64,000 bases of DNA from Prevotella sp. (lineage in GTDB: Bacteria; Bacteroidota; Bacteroidia; Bacteroidales; Bacteroidaceae): the NCBI GenBank assembly GCA_021636625.1, contig JAJWLX010000010.1, positions 18,702 to 82,701 of the forward strand. The letters are read 5' to 3'. A model generated the notes under the pieces. That model was not told the origin of the DNA and did not search any database. It saw nothing but the letters and a program-made list of their open reading frames with translations. The position numbers and the translations under genes are program-made. This document shows, piece after piece, positions 36,236 to 45,880 of this stretch. How positions within the stretch are numbered: the stretch's first letter is position 1; each line of letters starts with the position of its first letter.

Positions 36236-37234
36236 TTATATTTTTGCAAAGAAATCACTAATCTGCTTTACATATTTATCACGGCAATAATAATCCTTAA
36301 AAACCTTCTGATATTCATTTAAAATATTGGCTCTATTAATAGGAGTAAGTTCCAATTCTTTGATTTTCTGAACCAATTGAGACATCGATCCCGCATTCAC
36401 AATATAGTGTAAATTACCTAATCGCTTATTAAAATCACCAATTACTGGCGAAAAAATAGGTATAATACCACACCCTAAATATGTACTCATTTTTGTTGGG
36501 GTAGCTACTCTATTCAAAGCATGATTATCACGGATTAAAAACCCATATTTAAATTTCTTCATCTCAGCTGGTAATTCTTGATAAGGAACATTTCTTATTT
36601 CTATATTATTTAATCCAGCATTTTCAACTATTTCCTTTGCTTGTTCAATCATATTTGTAAAAACCGACAATTTTGCTTTTGGTAACGCTTTTCTTATCGC
36701 AACAAAAGCATCAATAGTTTGCTCAAAACACTGCCATTTTGCAACAGATCCTGAATAAACAAAACTAGGACTATCATATTTAGCCTGCAAAAAAGCATCT
36801 TCTTCAAGTTCTTGATTAAAACAAGGCATAATAGTAAAGTTATTTTTAAAGAAAGCATACTTTTTCTTATAATGCTTAGCCATTGCCTCTGAAACATAGA
36901 TATTACCAGTTGATCCCCATAGTGATAGAATATCGCAAATGCTCCATTTAAGATACTCGAATATCTTGTTGATTCCTTTTGCATTAAATGCCATTTCTTC
37001 CGGTGCAATACCTTGATACCACGTATAGATTTTTACACCTCTTTTCTTTAAAAGAACTCTAGCACAATCATTAACGGTAATTACTATAACCTTATCACCT
37101 TTAATAACACTATGAAGATTCGATATTCTCTTGACCCTTTCACCATTATTTTCAAATGCCTCTTCTAATATTTCCATATAAAAATTCAAGGCATTCATGT
37201 TATATTTTCTTGGAGGTAAATACAAATAAACCAT
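36236..37234 (-). CDS. Glycosyltransferase (GT-B fold, GT4-like)
   Basis: A 332-residue protein. WYQGIAPEEMAF and NIYVSEAMAKHYKKKY are typical of the N-terminal domain; PSFVYSGSVAKWQCFEQTI marks the domain junction, and ATPTKMSTYLGCGIIPI takes the place of the usual E-x7-E region. It is a diverged glycosyltransferase group 1 member. Two bases separate it from the deacetylase gene upstream and five from the next glycosyltransferase, as expected for one operon. Confidence 0.82.
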   Translation of the reverse strand: MVYLYLPPRKYNMNALNFYMEILEEAFENNGERVKRISNLHSVIKGDKVIVITVNDCARVLLKKRGVKIYTWYQGIAPEEMAFNAKGINKIFEYLKWSICDILSLWGSTGNIYVSEAMAKHYKKKYAFFKNNFTIMPCFNQELEEDAFLQAKYDSPSFVYSGSVAKWQCFEQTIDAFVAIRKALPKAKLSVFTNMIEQAKEIVENAGLNNIEIRNVPYQELPAEMKKFKYGFLIRDNHALNRVATPTKMSTYLGCGIIPIFSPVIGDFNKRLGNLHYIVNAGSMSQLVQKIKELELTPINRANILNEYQKVFKDYYCRDKYVKQISDFFAKI

Positions 37235-37236
37235 AA

Positions 37237-38226
37237 TTAATTATTTTCAATTATATCAACATAAGTTATACTTCTATACAATTTCCCTATAAACCATAAA
37301 CACATTCTAACGCTTCTAGTATAATCTTTTGGATGATCTATTACCGTAATCAAAGCCTGTTTATGCTTTCTCATTGCACGTAAGACGCTCAAAGGATTCA
37401 TTGTTGACATCGTAATCATAGCAACAGAAGTCTTCTGTGCTGGTGGCAAATCTGTTCTTTTGTGAGTACCATCAGTTATGGGAGTTGCATATTTTTTAAA
37501 TAGTTTTCTAAATAATTTATCATAGACTTTACAGATAAATCCTCTATGATAAGAGGATATTGGTACTTCTATAAATCTACCGTCTTTTACCTCTTTTGTC
37601 ACATCATCAGTAAATCGATAATAACTTTGCGAGGAAGTAGATACTTTTCTAAAATCATACTTAAAGAAAGGCGTTTCTCTATATGCACCAATTGCTACCG
37701 ATGAATCTATCATTAGTCCTGTTTCCAAAAATCCTTTTTTCAACTTATTAAATGGTTGAACAGTCCATCCTCCTGCTCTAAATGCTATTACTTTATAATT
37801 AGGATCTACTTTATGAGCAATTTTGTTCAATAATTCAGTACCCTCTTTAAACATAGAGGTAACTTCGTCCTCGGTAAAACTATATAAACTATAATGAGAA
37901 TAATCATCATAATTCCAAGTTCCATCACCATTGTAAACAGCATTAACCCAATGAGGATGTATATGTAATTCTATACGATGACCTCTTTTTACTATGTCCA
38001 TTAATTGTTTTTCAATCAACAGATAATCAGAATTCGTCCTCTCCGTATCTACCTGTTTTAGAAATTTTAACGTCTGCCAGTCAACAAAAAAATTACCTTT
38101 AAGATTATACAAATCCATAAAGTCCAACAATTTATTAGTTGGAACAATTAGCGTATTATACACTGTTCCTGAACGAATACCAAAAAACAGCTCATAATCA
38201 AAGGAAAGAAGTATTCTTTTTTTCAT
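37237..38226 (-). CDS. Polysaccharide deacetylase-like protein
   Basis: A 329-residue protein. LLSFDYELFFGIRSGT near the N-terminus carries the first Asp, and HRIELHIHPHWVNAVY near residue 95 carries the HxHxH metal-binding group of polysaccharide-deacetylase-like (CE4-related) proteins. It may deacetylate a repeat-unit sugar. A truncated paralogue is found at 43136-43450. MKKR at 38226 is the better start; a longer reading to 38232 adds two residues. Confidence 0.8.
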   Translation of the reverse strand: MKKRILLSFDYELFFGIRSGTVYNTLIVPTNKLLDFMDLYNLKGNFFVDWQTLKFLKQVDTERTNSDYLLIEKQLMDIVKRGHRIELHIHPHWVNAVYNGDGTWNYDDYSHYSLYSFTEDEVTSMFKEGTELLNKIAHKVDPNYKVIAFRAGGWTVQPFNKLKKGFLETGLMIDSSVAIGAYRETPFFKYDFRKVSTSSQSYYRFTDDVTKEVKDGRFIEVPISSYHRGFICKVYDKLFRKLFKKYATPITDGTHKRTDLPPAQKTSVAMITMSTMNPLSVLRAMRKHKQALITVIDHPKDYTRSVRMCLWFIGKLYRSITYVDIIENN

Positions 38227-38241
38227 GTACAAAAAATAACT

Positions 38242-39288
38242 TTATCTAAAAATAGTATGATACCCAAATTCAAAATTGTCAGATGCCAAAAACTGCCAGC
38301 AAGATGCAAACAGACTAATTATATATATCCAGGTTAAGAAACCAGGATACTTTACTTTAGAATACAAATATGTATATATTATTGGCAATCCTATTATTTC
38401 ACCTATATCAAAATACCATCTTAATCGATAGATTCCATCAACACCAGCGGATCCCAAATATAAAACAATCTCAAAAAGGGCAAAGAGAAAAACTAAAAAA
38501 TTAATATTCTTTTTAAATACATCTCCACCTAAAGCATATATATAAAGTGCTAAAAAAGATAACTTTTGAATAATTCTTAGCGCAGACGCAGAATACTTAC
38601 TTGAAGCATACCCACTATACCATGATTGGTATGATGTTAAAAACTTACCAACAATCTGCATTGAAAAAACAAGAATGAGACAACCTGCCAACAACGCTAT
38701 TTTTCCTTTTTTATCCATATTAAGACCATAGATAAAATATATAGGAAACATTACTATTGCTGTAGAATGAAAAGCCATTGCAATTAAACACGTTATACAA
38801 AATGGGATTAGTTTTCTATCCAATACATATCCATATGCTATTAAACCAATTCCCATGGCTAGAGCTTGCCTTAAAGGCGAAAAACAATAAAAGTAAAGGA
38901 CAGGTACATATAGCAATAACGAGAGATTCCAATCTTCTGAGTACTTTTCAATAAATCGAATATTTAAAAATAACACAATAAACGATATTATTGAAAGAAA
39001 AAGAACAAAATTATCAGTAAAATATCTTATTATTTGATTAAAAAAAAGATATCCTATATTAATATTGTCTTTTACATGGTACCCTCCACTTATAGAATAT
39101 TCAAATATCTTTTGATATTCTTCCATATCCCTAAAACAGACAGGATCCTTTACTGCAGAAAACAAGAATAAAATAAAGCCCATAAAGTATAGCATAATTC
39201 TTTTATCTGCTATATAATTTGTCATTATATACAAGCCTAGAAAAACCAGTATTAGGCATATAAAAGCACTATCTATAACCATTGACAT
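38242..39288 (-). CDS. EpsG/Wzy-like polysaccharide polymerase
   Basis: A 348-residue protein that is almost entirely hydrophobic, with about ten helices. DPVCFRDMEEYQKIFEYS near residue 50 followed by YHVKDNINIGYLFFN is the usual periplasmic loop of EpsG-type proteins, and YCFSPLRQALAMGIGL is the typical EpsG motif (R-Q-A-L/I-A). It most likely polymerises lipid-linked repeat units in the periplasm with the Wzx flippase at 45881. It begins one base after wecB ends. Very AT-rich. Confidence 0.85.
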   Translation of the reverse strand: MSMVIDSAFICLILVFLGLYIMTNYIADKRIMLYFMGFILFLFSAVKDPVCFRDMEEYQKIFEYSISGGYHVKDNINIGYLFFNQIIRYFTDNFVLFLSIISFIVLFLNIRFIEKYSEDWNLSLLLYVPVLYFYCFSPLRQALAMGIGLIAYGYVLDRKLIPFCITCLIAMAFHSTAIVMFPIYFIYGLNMDKKGKIALLAGCLILVFSMQIVGKFLTSYQSWYSGYASSKYSASALRIIQKLSFLALYIYALGGDVFKKNINFLVFLFALFEIVLYLGSAGVDGIYRLRWYFDIGEIIGLPIIYTYLYSKVKYPGFLTWIYIISLFASCWQFLASDNFEFGYHTIFR

Positions 39289-39289
39289 T

Positions 39290-40438
39290 TCATTTTAATA
39301 TGCTAACGATTCTCTCGCAAGCCTTACCGTCTCCGTAAGGATTGACAGCCTTCGACATCTTTTCGTAAGCATTTTCATCTTCCAGCAGGGTGCTTACCTC
39401 ATCCATAATCTTCTGGTAGTCGGTACCTACCAGGTGAACAGTTCCGCTAGCCAAAGCCTCCGGTCTTTCAGTTGTATCACGCATCACGAGCACAGGCTTG
39501 CCTAATCCTGGAGCCTCCTCCTGAATACCGCCAGAGTCAGTGAGTACGATGGTAGCCTTCTCCATTAGATATACAAACTCCAGATACTGCAGCGGCTCGA
39601 TGAAGAACATATTACCCAAGTTGCTCAAATCCTCTCCAAACACTTCGTGAATAGGCTTTCTTACATTCGGATTCAGATGCATTGGGTAAACGAAATCCAC
39701 TTCCGGATACTTGTTCTTCAGATCCTTGATGGCAGTAACCATGTGGATGAAGCCCTCACCGAAGTTCTCACGGCGATGACCGGTAATCAACACCAACTTT
39801 CTGCCGTCAGCCAGACGGTTAACATCATAGCCAGCCTTCTTGAGGATACCCTCCTGCTCCTTCGCCAAAGACTCATCGTTCTTCAACTTATTCACCACCA
39901 TGTGCAGGGCATCAATCACGGTATTACCAGTTACGTAGATCTTTCCCTGCGCTTTCTCTTCCTTGAGATTGCTTTCAGAAAGAGGAGTTGGCGAAAAATT
40001 GTAGTTGGCAATACGACCAGTAATCTGTCGATTCATCTCCTCAGGCCATGGCGAATAGATGTTGTGGGTACGAAGACCAGCCTCTACATGACCTACAGGA
40101 ATCTGCTGATAGAATGCTGCCAGGGCTGCAGCTGTAGATGTAGTAGTATCACCATGTACCAGTACCACGTCGGGCTTGCAAACCTTGAACACATCTCTCA
40201 TACCCGTCAACACTCTGGCAGTAACATCATACAAATCCTGTCCCTGCTTCATGATATTGAGGTCGAAGTCTGGCTTCACCTCAAAGATGTTCAACACCTG
40301 GTCGAGCATTTCCCTATGCTGACCTGTTACGCAAACGATGGTTTCAAACTCATCGTTATTCTTTTGGAACTCTTTTACCAATGGGCACATCTTGATGGCC
40401 TCAGGTCGGGTTCCGAATACTAACATTATTTTTTTCAT
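39290..40438 (-). CDS. wecB: UDP-N-acetylglucosamine 2-epimerase (non-hydrolysing)
   Basis: A 382-residue protein with the classical WecB/MnaA motifs: FGTRPEAIKMCPLV at the N-terminus, VHGDTTTSTAAA, HVEAGLRTHNIYSPWPEE and LTDSGGIQEEAPGLGKP. It interconverts UDP-GlcNAc and UDP-ManNAc. Its base composition is less AT-rich than the flanking genes, so it may have been acquired separately or is under stronger conservation. No UDP-ManNAc dehydrogenase (wecC) is recognisable in the window; the dehydrogenase present is of the Ugd type. Confidence 0.95.
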   Translation of the reverse strand: MKKIMLVFGTRPEAIKMCPLVKEFQKNNDEFETIVCVTGQHREMLDQVLNIFEVKPDFDLNIMKQGQDLYDVTARVLTGMRDVFKVCKPDVVLVHGDTTTSTAAALAAFYQQIPVGHVEAGLRTHNIYSPWPEEMNRQITGRIANYNFSPTPLSESNLKEEKAQGKIYVTGNTVIDALHMVVNKLKNDESLAKEQEGILKKAGYDVNRLADGRKLVLITGHRRENFGEGFIHMVTAIKDLKNKYPEVDFVYPMHLNPNVRKPIHEVFGEDLSNLGNMFFIEPLQYLEFVYLMEKATIVLTDSGGIQEEAPGLGKPVLVMRDTTERPEALASGTVHLVGTDYQKIMDEVSTLLEDENAYEKMSKAVNPYGDGKACERIVSILK

Positions 40439-40483
40439 TGTTTTTTTTCACTAAAACATAGTGTTATATAAGAAAGATTAATC

Positions 40484-40609
40484 TCAATGGAAGATATCAC
40501 GGGTATCATCTTTATCCTTTACATCATCCAGACAATCATCGTAGCGGTTGGCGATAATGGCAGGAGTCTGTTGTTCGGAAACAAAATTCTTTCCAACAGT
40601 CAAAGCAAA
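40484..40609 (-). pseudogene. Relic of a second ugd (3' end only)
   Basis: A 41-codon open stretch upstream of wecB ends with a TGA at 40484-40486. Its last 26 codons (AIIANRYDDCLDDVKDKDD then TRDIFH) align with the C-terminus of the intact ugd at 41795. The underlying DNA is clearly homologous to 41806-41890, but diverged. There is no start codon and no upstream homology, so only the 3' end survives. It marks a recombination point next to wecB. Confidence 0.8.
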
Positions 40610-40690
40610 TCAAACAGTTTTGATTACGGATGCAAAGGGAATATATTATATAGGTACCGCCATACGGTCTAACGGTGATTTACCCATCAA

Positions 40691-41703
40691 TTAACCTACT
40701 AAATATTTAGCAAATTCAAACTTCTGTTTTACTTTTAAATATACTCTATATTGAATAGAAAACAAAAGAAGAGCCCCACTAAAGACAAACAGATATCTCA
40801 AAATCAAATTTTCTGGCATAGGAGCAGAAAGTACAACTATATGATAAAAATAAATCCAAATTGTATTACGCCCTATAAATTGAAACAACTTATGTTTTAA
40901 AGCTCTTACAAGAATATCTTTAGCTAACCATAAACAACTACATGCTACTAATCCATATAACACATAATAAGAATGTGGTGGATACTTAAACTTTGGGGCA
41001 AGTTCTAAAGGCAAACCTTTTGAATAAATATAATAGCATAGAGCTAAACACCAAACAAAAGAAAAGAATATAACAATACGTATTTTTTTACTTTTAGAAA
41101 GATATCTCATTCTTATTCCCAGAATAAAAAACATAGAATATGCAAAAGCAGTTAATACAAAGTTCTTTATTATTTTTTGCACCAATATACTACTAATATA
41201 ACTAAAATTCAGCCAAGTCAAAATTTCCAAAATCCCCCCCATATCAACACTAATGATATAACAAAAATTGCATCTGACTTCATTTTTTTCTCTATTTTTA
41301 AGAGAAACGGAGTTAAAACCATAATCAATAAAAAAACACGAATTATCCACATATAAGACAATCCTCCAGTCAATACAAATGATTGCAATATATAGGATAA
41401 ACTCAACATAGGTTTATCAGAAACAAAATCGAAACAGCTTACCGCTACAAACCATACAAGCAAAAAGCTCCATATCGGAATTAATAACCTTTTAGTCCGC
41501 TTTAACATATAACCAAAATAATCGGGAATAGATCTTCCGGAACATGTTAAGCCTGAAACGAATAGCATTAAAGGTACATCAAAACATCGCAGCTGGTTAA
41601 GCACAAAAGGAGCATCAATATGAGCAAAGATTATACAACTTAAACCCACAAAACGCAACAAATCAATACTAATATCTCTATTCATAGTCGGTTGTTTTTT
41701 CAA
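40691..41703 (-). pseudogene. Acyltransferase 3 family gene split by a frameshift at a poly-G tract
   Basis: Two overlapping reading frames together encode one acyltransferase_3 protein of about 337 residues. The first (41703-41218, MNRDISIDLLRFVGLSCI...) ends shortly after a run of seven G (plus strand C at 41234-41240). The second frame continues IWGGILEILTWLN and the remaining membrane helices to 40691. One added G would join them exactly. It could be a dead gene, a phase-variable gene switched off, or a sequencing error at the homopolymer. Intact, it would acylate the polysaccharide. Confidence 0.8.
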
Positions 41704-41794
41704 ATATTCTAAATTTCATTAAATTAGCGCCCTCCAGTAAGAATCTTATTACATGTTACCTTGTAGCAGGTGCCGCAGTCCTCTGCAGCATATT

Positions 41795-43120
41795 CTAGTC
41801 TCTCCGGAAGATATCTCTAGTATATACTTTATCCTTAACATCATCCAGACAAGCATCGTAGCGGTTAGCGATGATGGCATGACTCTGCGCCTTGAAGGCT
41901 TCGAGGTTGTTCTCTACTCTACTACCGAAGAAGGTGCTACCCTCTTCCAAGGTTGGCTCATAGATGACTACCTCTGCACCCTTTGCCTTGATACGCTTCA
42001 TGATGCCCTGGATGGCTGACTGACGGAAGTTATCGCTGTTTGACTTCATGGTCAGGCGATAGACACCGATCACGCAATTGTGCTCCTTGCTGGCATCATA
42101 GCTGTTGGCATCGGCATAGCTGTAATAGCCTGCCTTCTGGAGAACGGCGTCAGCAATATAATCCTTGCGGGTGCGATTGCTCTCTACGATTGCCTCAATC
42201 AGGTTCTCTGGAACATCGGCATAGTTTGCCAGAAGCTGCTTGGTATCCTTTGGCAAGCAATAACCACCATAACCAAAGCTTGGGTTGTTATAATGATTTC
42301 CGATTCGTGGGTCAAGACCTACGCCGTCAATGATTGCCTTGGTATCGAGTCCCTTTACCTCTGCGTATGTATCCAACTCATTGAAGTAGCTAACTCGGAG
42401 TGCCAGATAGGTATTGGCGAAGAGCTTCACTGCTTCCGCTTCCTTCATGCCCATGAAGAGGGTATCGATATTCTCCTTGATGGCTCCTTCCTGAAGTAAA
42501 GCGGCGAAAGTCTTGGCTGCTTCCTTCAACATCTCTACATCAGTTACAGACTTGATAGCCTCGTTTTCCTCTGCAAACTCAGGGCGCTCAATAATCTTTG
42601 GATAGCCTACGATGATGCGGCTTGGGTAAAGGTTATCATAGAGGGCCTTGCTTTCACGAAGGAACTCTGGAGAGAAGAGAAGGTTAAACTTCTTCACTCC
42701 CTTCTTGGCATACTTCAAGTAAAGGTTGCGGGTGTAACCTACAGGGATGGTACTCTTAATGACCATCACTGCATCTGGGTTCACTTCCAGAACCAGGTCG
42801 ATAACTTCTTCTACATGGGTTGTATCGAAGTAGTTCTTGACTGGGTCGTAGTTGGTTGGTGCAGCAATCACTACGAAATCTGCATCCTTGTAGGCAGACT
42901 TGCCATCAAGGGTTGCCACGAGGTTCAATGGCTTTTCTGCCAAATACTTTTCGATGTAATCGTCCTGGATTGGAGAAATTTTATTGTTGAGTTTCTCCAC
43001 CTTCTCTGGGATTACATCTACTGCTGTTACGGTATGATGCTGGGACAATAGAGCAGCTATACTAAGTCCTACGTAACCGGTTCCAGCTACTGCGATTTTT
43101 ATATCTTTAAAGTCATTCAT
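41795..43120 (-). CDS. ugd: UDP-glucose 6-dehydrogenase
   Basis: A 441-residue nucleotide-sugar dehydrogenase. GTGYVGLSIAALL (13-25) is the NAD-binding motif, LLFSPEFLRES and FANTYLALRVSYFNELD form the central domain, and FGYGGYCLPKDTKQLLANY carries the catalytic Cys. The last is nearly the E. coli Ugd signature, so UDP-glucose to UDP-glucuronate is favoured over UDP-ManNAc oxidation. It supplies an acidic sugar for the repeat unit. A truncated deacetylase gene lies just upstream, and a relic of a second ugd lies downstream beyond the acyltransferase. Confidence 0.92.
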   Translation of the reverse strand: MNDFKDIKIAVAGTGYVGLSIAALLSQHHTVTAVDVIPEKVEKLNNKISPIQDDYIEKYLAEKPLNLVATLDGKSAYKDADFVVIAAPTNYDPVKNYFDTTHVEEVIDLVLEVNPDAVMVIKSTIPVGYTRNLYLKYAKKGVKKFNLLFSPEFLRESKALYDNLYPSRIIVGYPKIIERPEFAEENEAIKSVTDVEMLKEAAKTFAALLQEGAIKENIDTLFMGMKEAEAVKLFANTYLALRVSYFNELDTYAEVKGLDTKAIIDGVGLDPRIGNHYNNPSFGYGGYCLPKDTKQLLANYADVPENLIEAIVESNRTRKDYIADAVLQKAGYYSYADANSYDASKEHNCVIGVYRLTMKSNSDNFRQSAIQGIMKRIKAKGAEVVIYEPTLEEGSTFFGSRVENNLEAFKAQSHAIIANRYDACLDDVKDKVYTRDIFRRD

Positions 43121-43135
43121 AAAAGCGATTTTTAT

Positions 43136-43450
43136 TCAAGTTGACTGCACCATAATTAAGTTCACCCAATGGGGATGTAAATGAAGTTCAATGCGATGCC
43201 CCCGTTTCACCATATCCTTCACTTGGTTCTTGAGCAAATTCAAATCATGAATACTTCTTTCATCTTGGTTCTGTTCAAGATACTTAAACATCAAGTAATC
43301 AATGAAGAAGTTGCCTCTTGCTCCTACACTCTCCATTGCTGCCATCATTTTATCGGTTGGCTCTATGAGTGTTTTTTCTACCGTGCCAGATTGATCGCCA
43401 AAGAACAGCTCATAATCATACGACAAGATAATTTTCTTTTTTCTAAACAT
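43136..43450 (-). pseudogene. Truncated polysaccharide deacetylase paralogue
   Basis: A 104-residue ORF (MFRKKKIILSYDYELFFGDQ...) that closely parallels residues 1-105 of the deacetylase at 37237-38226, including FDYELFFG-like and HRIELHLHPHWVN motifs. Homology stops right after HPHWVN; the remaining two-thirds is gone, and only a few unrelated residues precede the stop, 16 bases from ugd. Without the rest of the barrel it is almost certainly non-functional. Confidence 0.88.
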
Positions 43451-43509
43451 TGTTTATCTATAATTTAATTGAAGTCACAACATTAGCAGGAAAATATAAG
43501 AATGAAGAA

Positions 43510-44712
43510 TCAATTAAAGATTTCACCAATTGTCTTAAAATAATAATTACGTTTAAATTCAGAATCTTTATTTAATGTAGAGTAATCATAATCATTCAGC
43601 ATAGAGAAAACTTCATCCGGTGATGGTATCGTTGCAAAATGTTCTCTAATATTATGGTAATACTTCAATAGTTTACATTCCTTTACTATCTGAAAAGATT
43701 TACTTGTTTCCTTGTCTACAGTTCCCCGGATTGGTATATTGAAAACTGTTTTATAATTGCCATAATAATCAATACAGTAAAAAGGAACCTTATTGTGAAT
43801 ACATATCACAAGAGGATGCATTAAACCTCCGATATACCCTTTACTGTTTTTGATAATCACATACCACTCCAAAGGTGATAGTCTTTGATGATTCAATTGA
43901 GCAATATCAAAACATTTGTTTCCATTCTGGCGAGGCAACTCATATAAAACACTTCCACTTTTTGCCATAATATCAGAAAGGTGTTTAGCCCATTTCTGAA
44001 GTTTCTTATTATGAGGTTCCGGCATACATAGTAAATAATAACTATCTGGAAGATTAAATTTCTGTTTTATCTCAGGTTCCAGGACAGAAATATTAACATT
44101 GTCATTAAATCCAAATACAGGATCAGGTGTAATTTCCGGAATCAAAAGACCATCAGTAAAAGAGGAAACCAAGTGCTGCGTATGAGCATCACGAACTGTC
44201 AGTTTATTAAATCTCTTCAAATAGCGTGAAGCTTCCTCTTTTATATTACTAAAATCTGATGGATTCGTACTTAATGTAGCTATTGAATATCCAACCACAG
44301 GAACATCTACGTAGTTGAGAAACTCACCCCAAAAAGGATTTGGAAAAATAGTATCACTTTTTGGATAATAAGTTTTAAAAGTTCTCAAAGAAAAATGAGG
44401 CTTTCTCAACATAAACAGTGTATCAGCCCCTATAAAAACCATTTCTATTTTTTCATGTTTTATAACTTCAGCTACATCCTTGGCATTATTGCACAGAGAT
44501 GTCAAGGGATAATTTTCCTTTTGGAACTCTTGGAATTTATTGATCATTTCCAACGAAGTAACTCTATCATAATGTGCCTTTGTATCTGCCGGCACCCAAT
44601 TAATAACAACGGGATCATAACCATGCTTACGAAAATATCCAATGGTTGAAAGGACTTGTAAATTCGCCCCAAAATTATAAACCCAATGATAAGTTAAAAT
44701 ACCTATTTTCAT
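43510..44712 (-). CDS. Polysaccharide pyruvyl transferase family protein
   Basis: A 400-residue protein. MKIGILTYHWVYNFGANLQ is the typical N-terminus; VFIGADTLFML, a central LTVRDAHTQHLV and the C-terminal GYIGGLMHPLVICIHNKVPFY (the R/HxH-G-containing region) follow the PS_pyruv_trans family. It probably adds a pyruvate ketal from PEP to a sugar, giving negative charge. It overlaps the upstream iron-sulfur protein gene by four bases. Some members of this family sit beside F420-hydrogenase-beta-like proteins, as here. Confidence 0.87.
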   Translation of the reverse strand: MKIGILTYHWVYNFGANLQVLSTIGYFRKHGYDPVVINWVPADTKAHYDRVTSLEMINKFQEFQKENYPLTSLCNNAKDVAEVIKHEKIEMVFIGADTLFMLRKPHFSLRTFKTYYPKSDTIFPNPFWGEFLNYVDVPVVGYSIATLSTNPSDFSNIKEEASRYLKRFNKLTVRDAHTQHLVSSFTDGLLIPEITPDPVFGFNDNVNISVLEPEIKQKFNLPDSYYLLCMPEPHNKKLQKWAKHLSDIMAKSGSVLYELPRQNGNKCFDIAQLNHQRLSPLEWYVIIKNSKGYIGGLMHPLVICIHNKVPFYCIDYYGNYKTVFNIPIRGTVDKETSKSFQIVKECKLLKYYHNIREHFATIPSPDEVFSMLNDYDYSTLNKDSEFKRNYYFKTIGEIFN

Positions 44713-45878
44713 TTTAATCGTAATATTTTTAATAACATAATCAATCCTCTCTTTATTAATGTTTTAACAGTAATATGAGGAGATAAATATTTCCTGTAAC
44801 TTTTTTCAAAGCCATACTTGTAATAATACTGCCAAAAATCATTCCTATTCTTTAATTCAGGAGTCGGTCTCTGAAGATTTGGTTGTAATGCTTCTTCTTT
44901 AGTAATTTCATACAAATCAAGAGCTGTCGATAATTTTTCCCCCAATATATCTATTCCTTTCTTTGTGTTTACAAGTATAAGAGATGTACCACGATTATCT
45001 CTGATATCAGGACGATTATCTGCATAATCCCAAAAATCTGCAATGGTAAAATCTCCCGGTCTATGTAAATTGCAAAATCTACAATGATGGCATGAAGGTC
45101 TGTTTATGTATTCAGAGAAGAAGGCATAACTCCAGCTAGAAATACATTTCGGATCGACCATACTCTTACCGCTGTCAAAGATAAAACGGTAAGAGTATGG
45201 CTCTAGCCAACCTCTTACCGACTTATCTCGCATATTGATAGCCACAACCTTATGCCCAAGCAAACTTTCAGAATACTCTTTATATTCCTTAAATATCAAG
45301 GGACTTGGAACTCCATGGCAAATTATATCGGCAGTAATGAGATTAGAATAATCTTTTCTAAGATAACACTTTAAGCCTTCAACTTGGCAAGGTGTTCCTG
45401 TAAAGAACACCAACTGTTTGTTGCCCAGCAATTCTTTAACTTTTGGGAAAACACCTTCTAACTCACTTTGAACGTATTTTGAACCTCTAAAACTTTCATA
45501 ATCTTCCTTTTGAAAAGCTATCTGATGACGAGCTACACAATCATTGTCATAGCCAACACCTACCACAAGTCCATTTTGCTCAAACACCCAATCTGCTATA
45601 GCGGAAAAAGCACCACCGCTGGAACTATTAAAAAGAATTTTATCATCTTTTAATCTGCCAGCATAATAATTGATTGGTTCACCAGTATATTGATTCTTTT
45701 CACGCTGCAAAACAGGGCATGCCAGTTCACAAAGACCACAATCAATACATTTATTGTCATCAACCGATGGATAGTAAAATCCTTCCGAATCAACAACGAA
45801 TGTTATAGCCTTCTGCTTGCATATACTTACGCAAGCAGAACATCCACAACAATCATTATGTTCTGCTAAATGACGCAT
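44709..45878 (-). CDS. Coenzyme F420 hydrogenase/dehydrogenase beta-subunit-like iron-sulfur protein
   Basis: A 389-residue protein. Two 4Fe-4S ferredoxin motifs lie at the N-terminus (CCGCSACVSICKQKA, 10-24, and CIDCGLCELACP, about 43-54). FrhB-type N- and C-terminal domains follow, with SSSGGAFSAIA, FFTGTPCQVEGLK and ADIICHGVPSP. Such proteins are frequent in Bacteroidales capsule loci with pyruvyl transferases, although F420 itself is not expected here. The exact redox role is unknown. It is coupled to the pyruvyl transferase by an ATGA overlap. Confidence 0.88.
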   Translation of the reverse strand: MRHLAEHNDCCGCSACVSICKQKAITFVVDSEGFYYPSVDDNKCIDCGLCELACPVLQREKNQYTGEPINYYAGRLKDDKILFNSSSGGAFSAIADWVFEQNGLVVGVGYDNDCVARHQIAFQKEDYESFRGSKYVQSELEGVFPKVKELLGNKQLVFFTGTPCQVEGLKCYLRKDYSNLITADIICHGVPSPLIFKEYKEYSESLLGHKVVAINMRDKSVRGWLEPYSYRFIFDSGKSMVDPKCISSWSYAFFSEYINRPSCHHCRFCNLHRPGDFTIADFWDYADNRPDIRDNRGTSLILVNTKKGIDILGEKLSTALDLYEITKEEALQPNLQRPTPELKNRNDFWQYYYKYGFEKSYRKYLSPHITVKTLIKRGLIMLLKILRLK

Positions 45879-45880
45879 AA

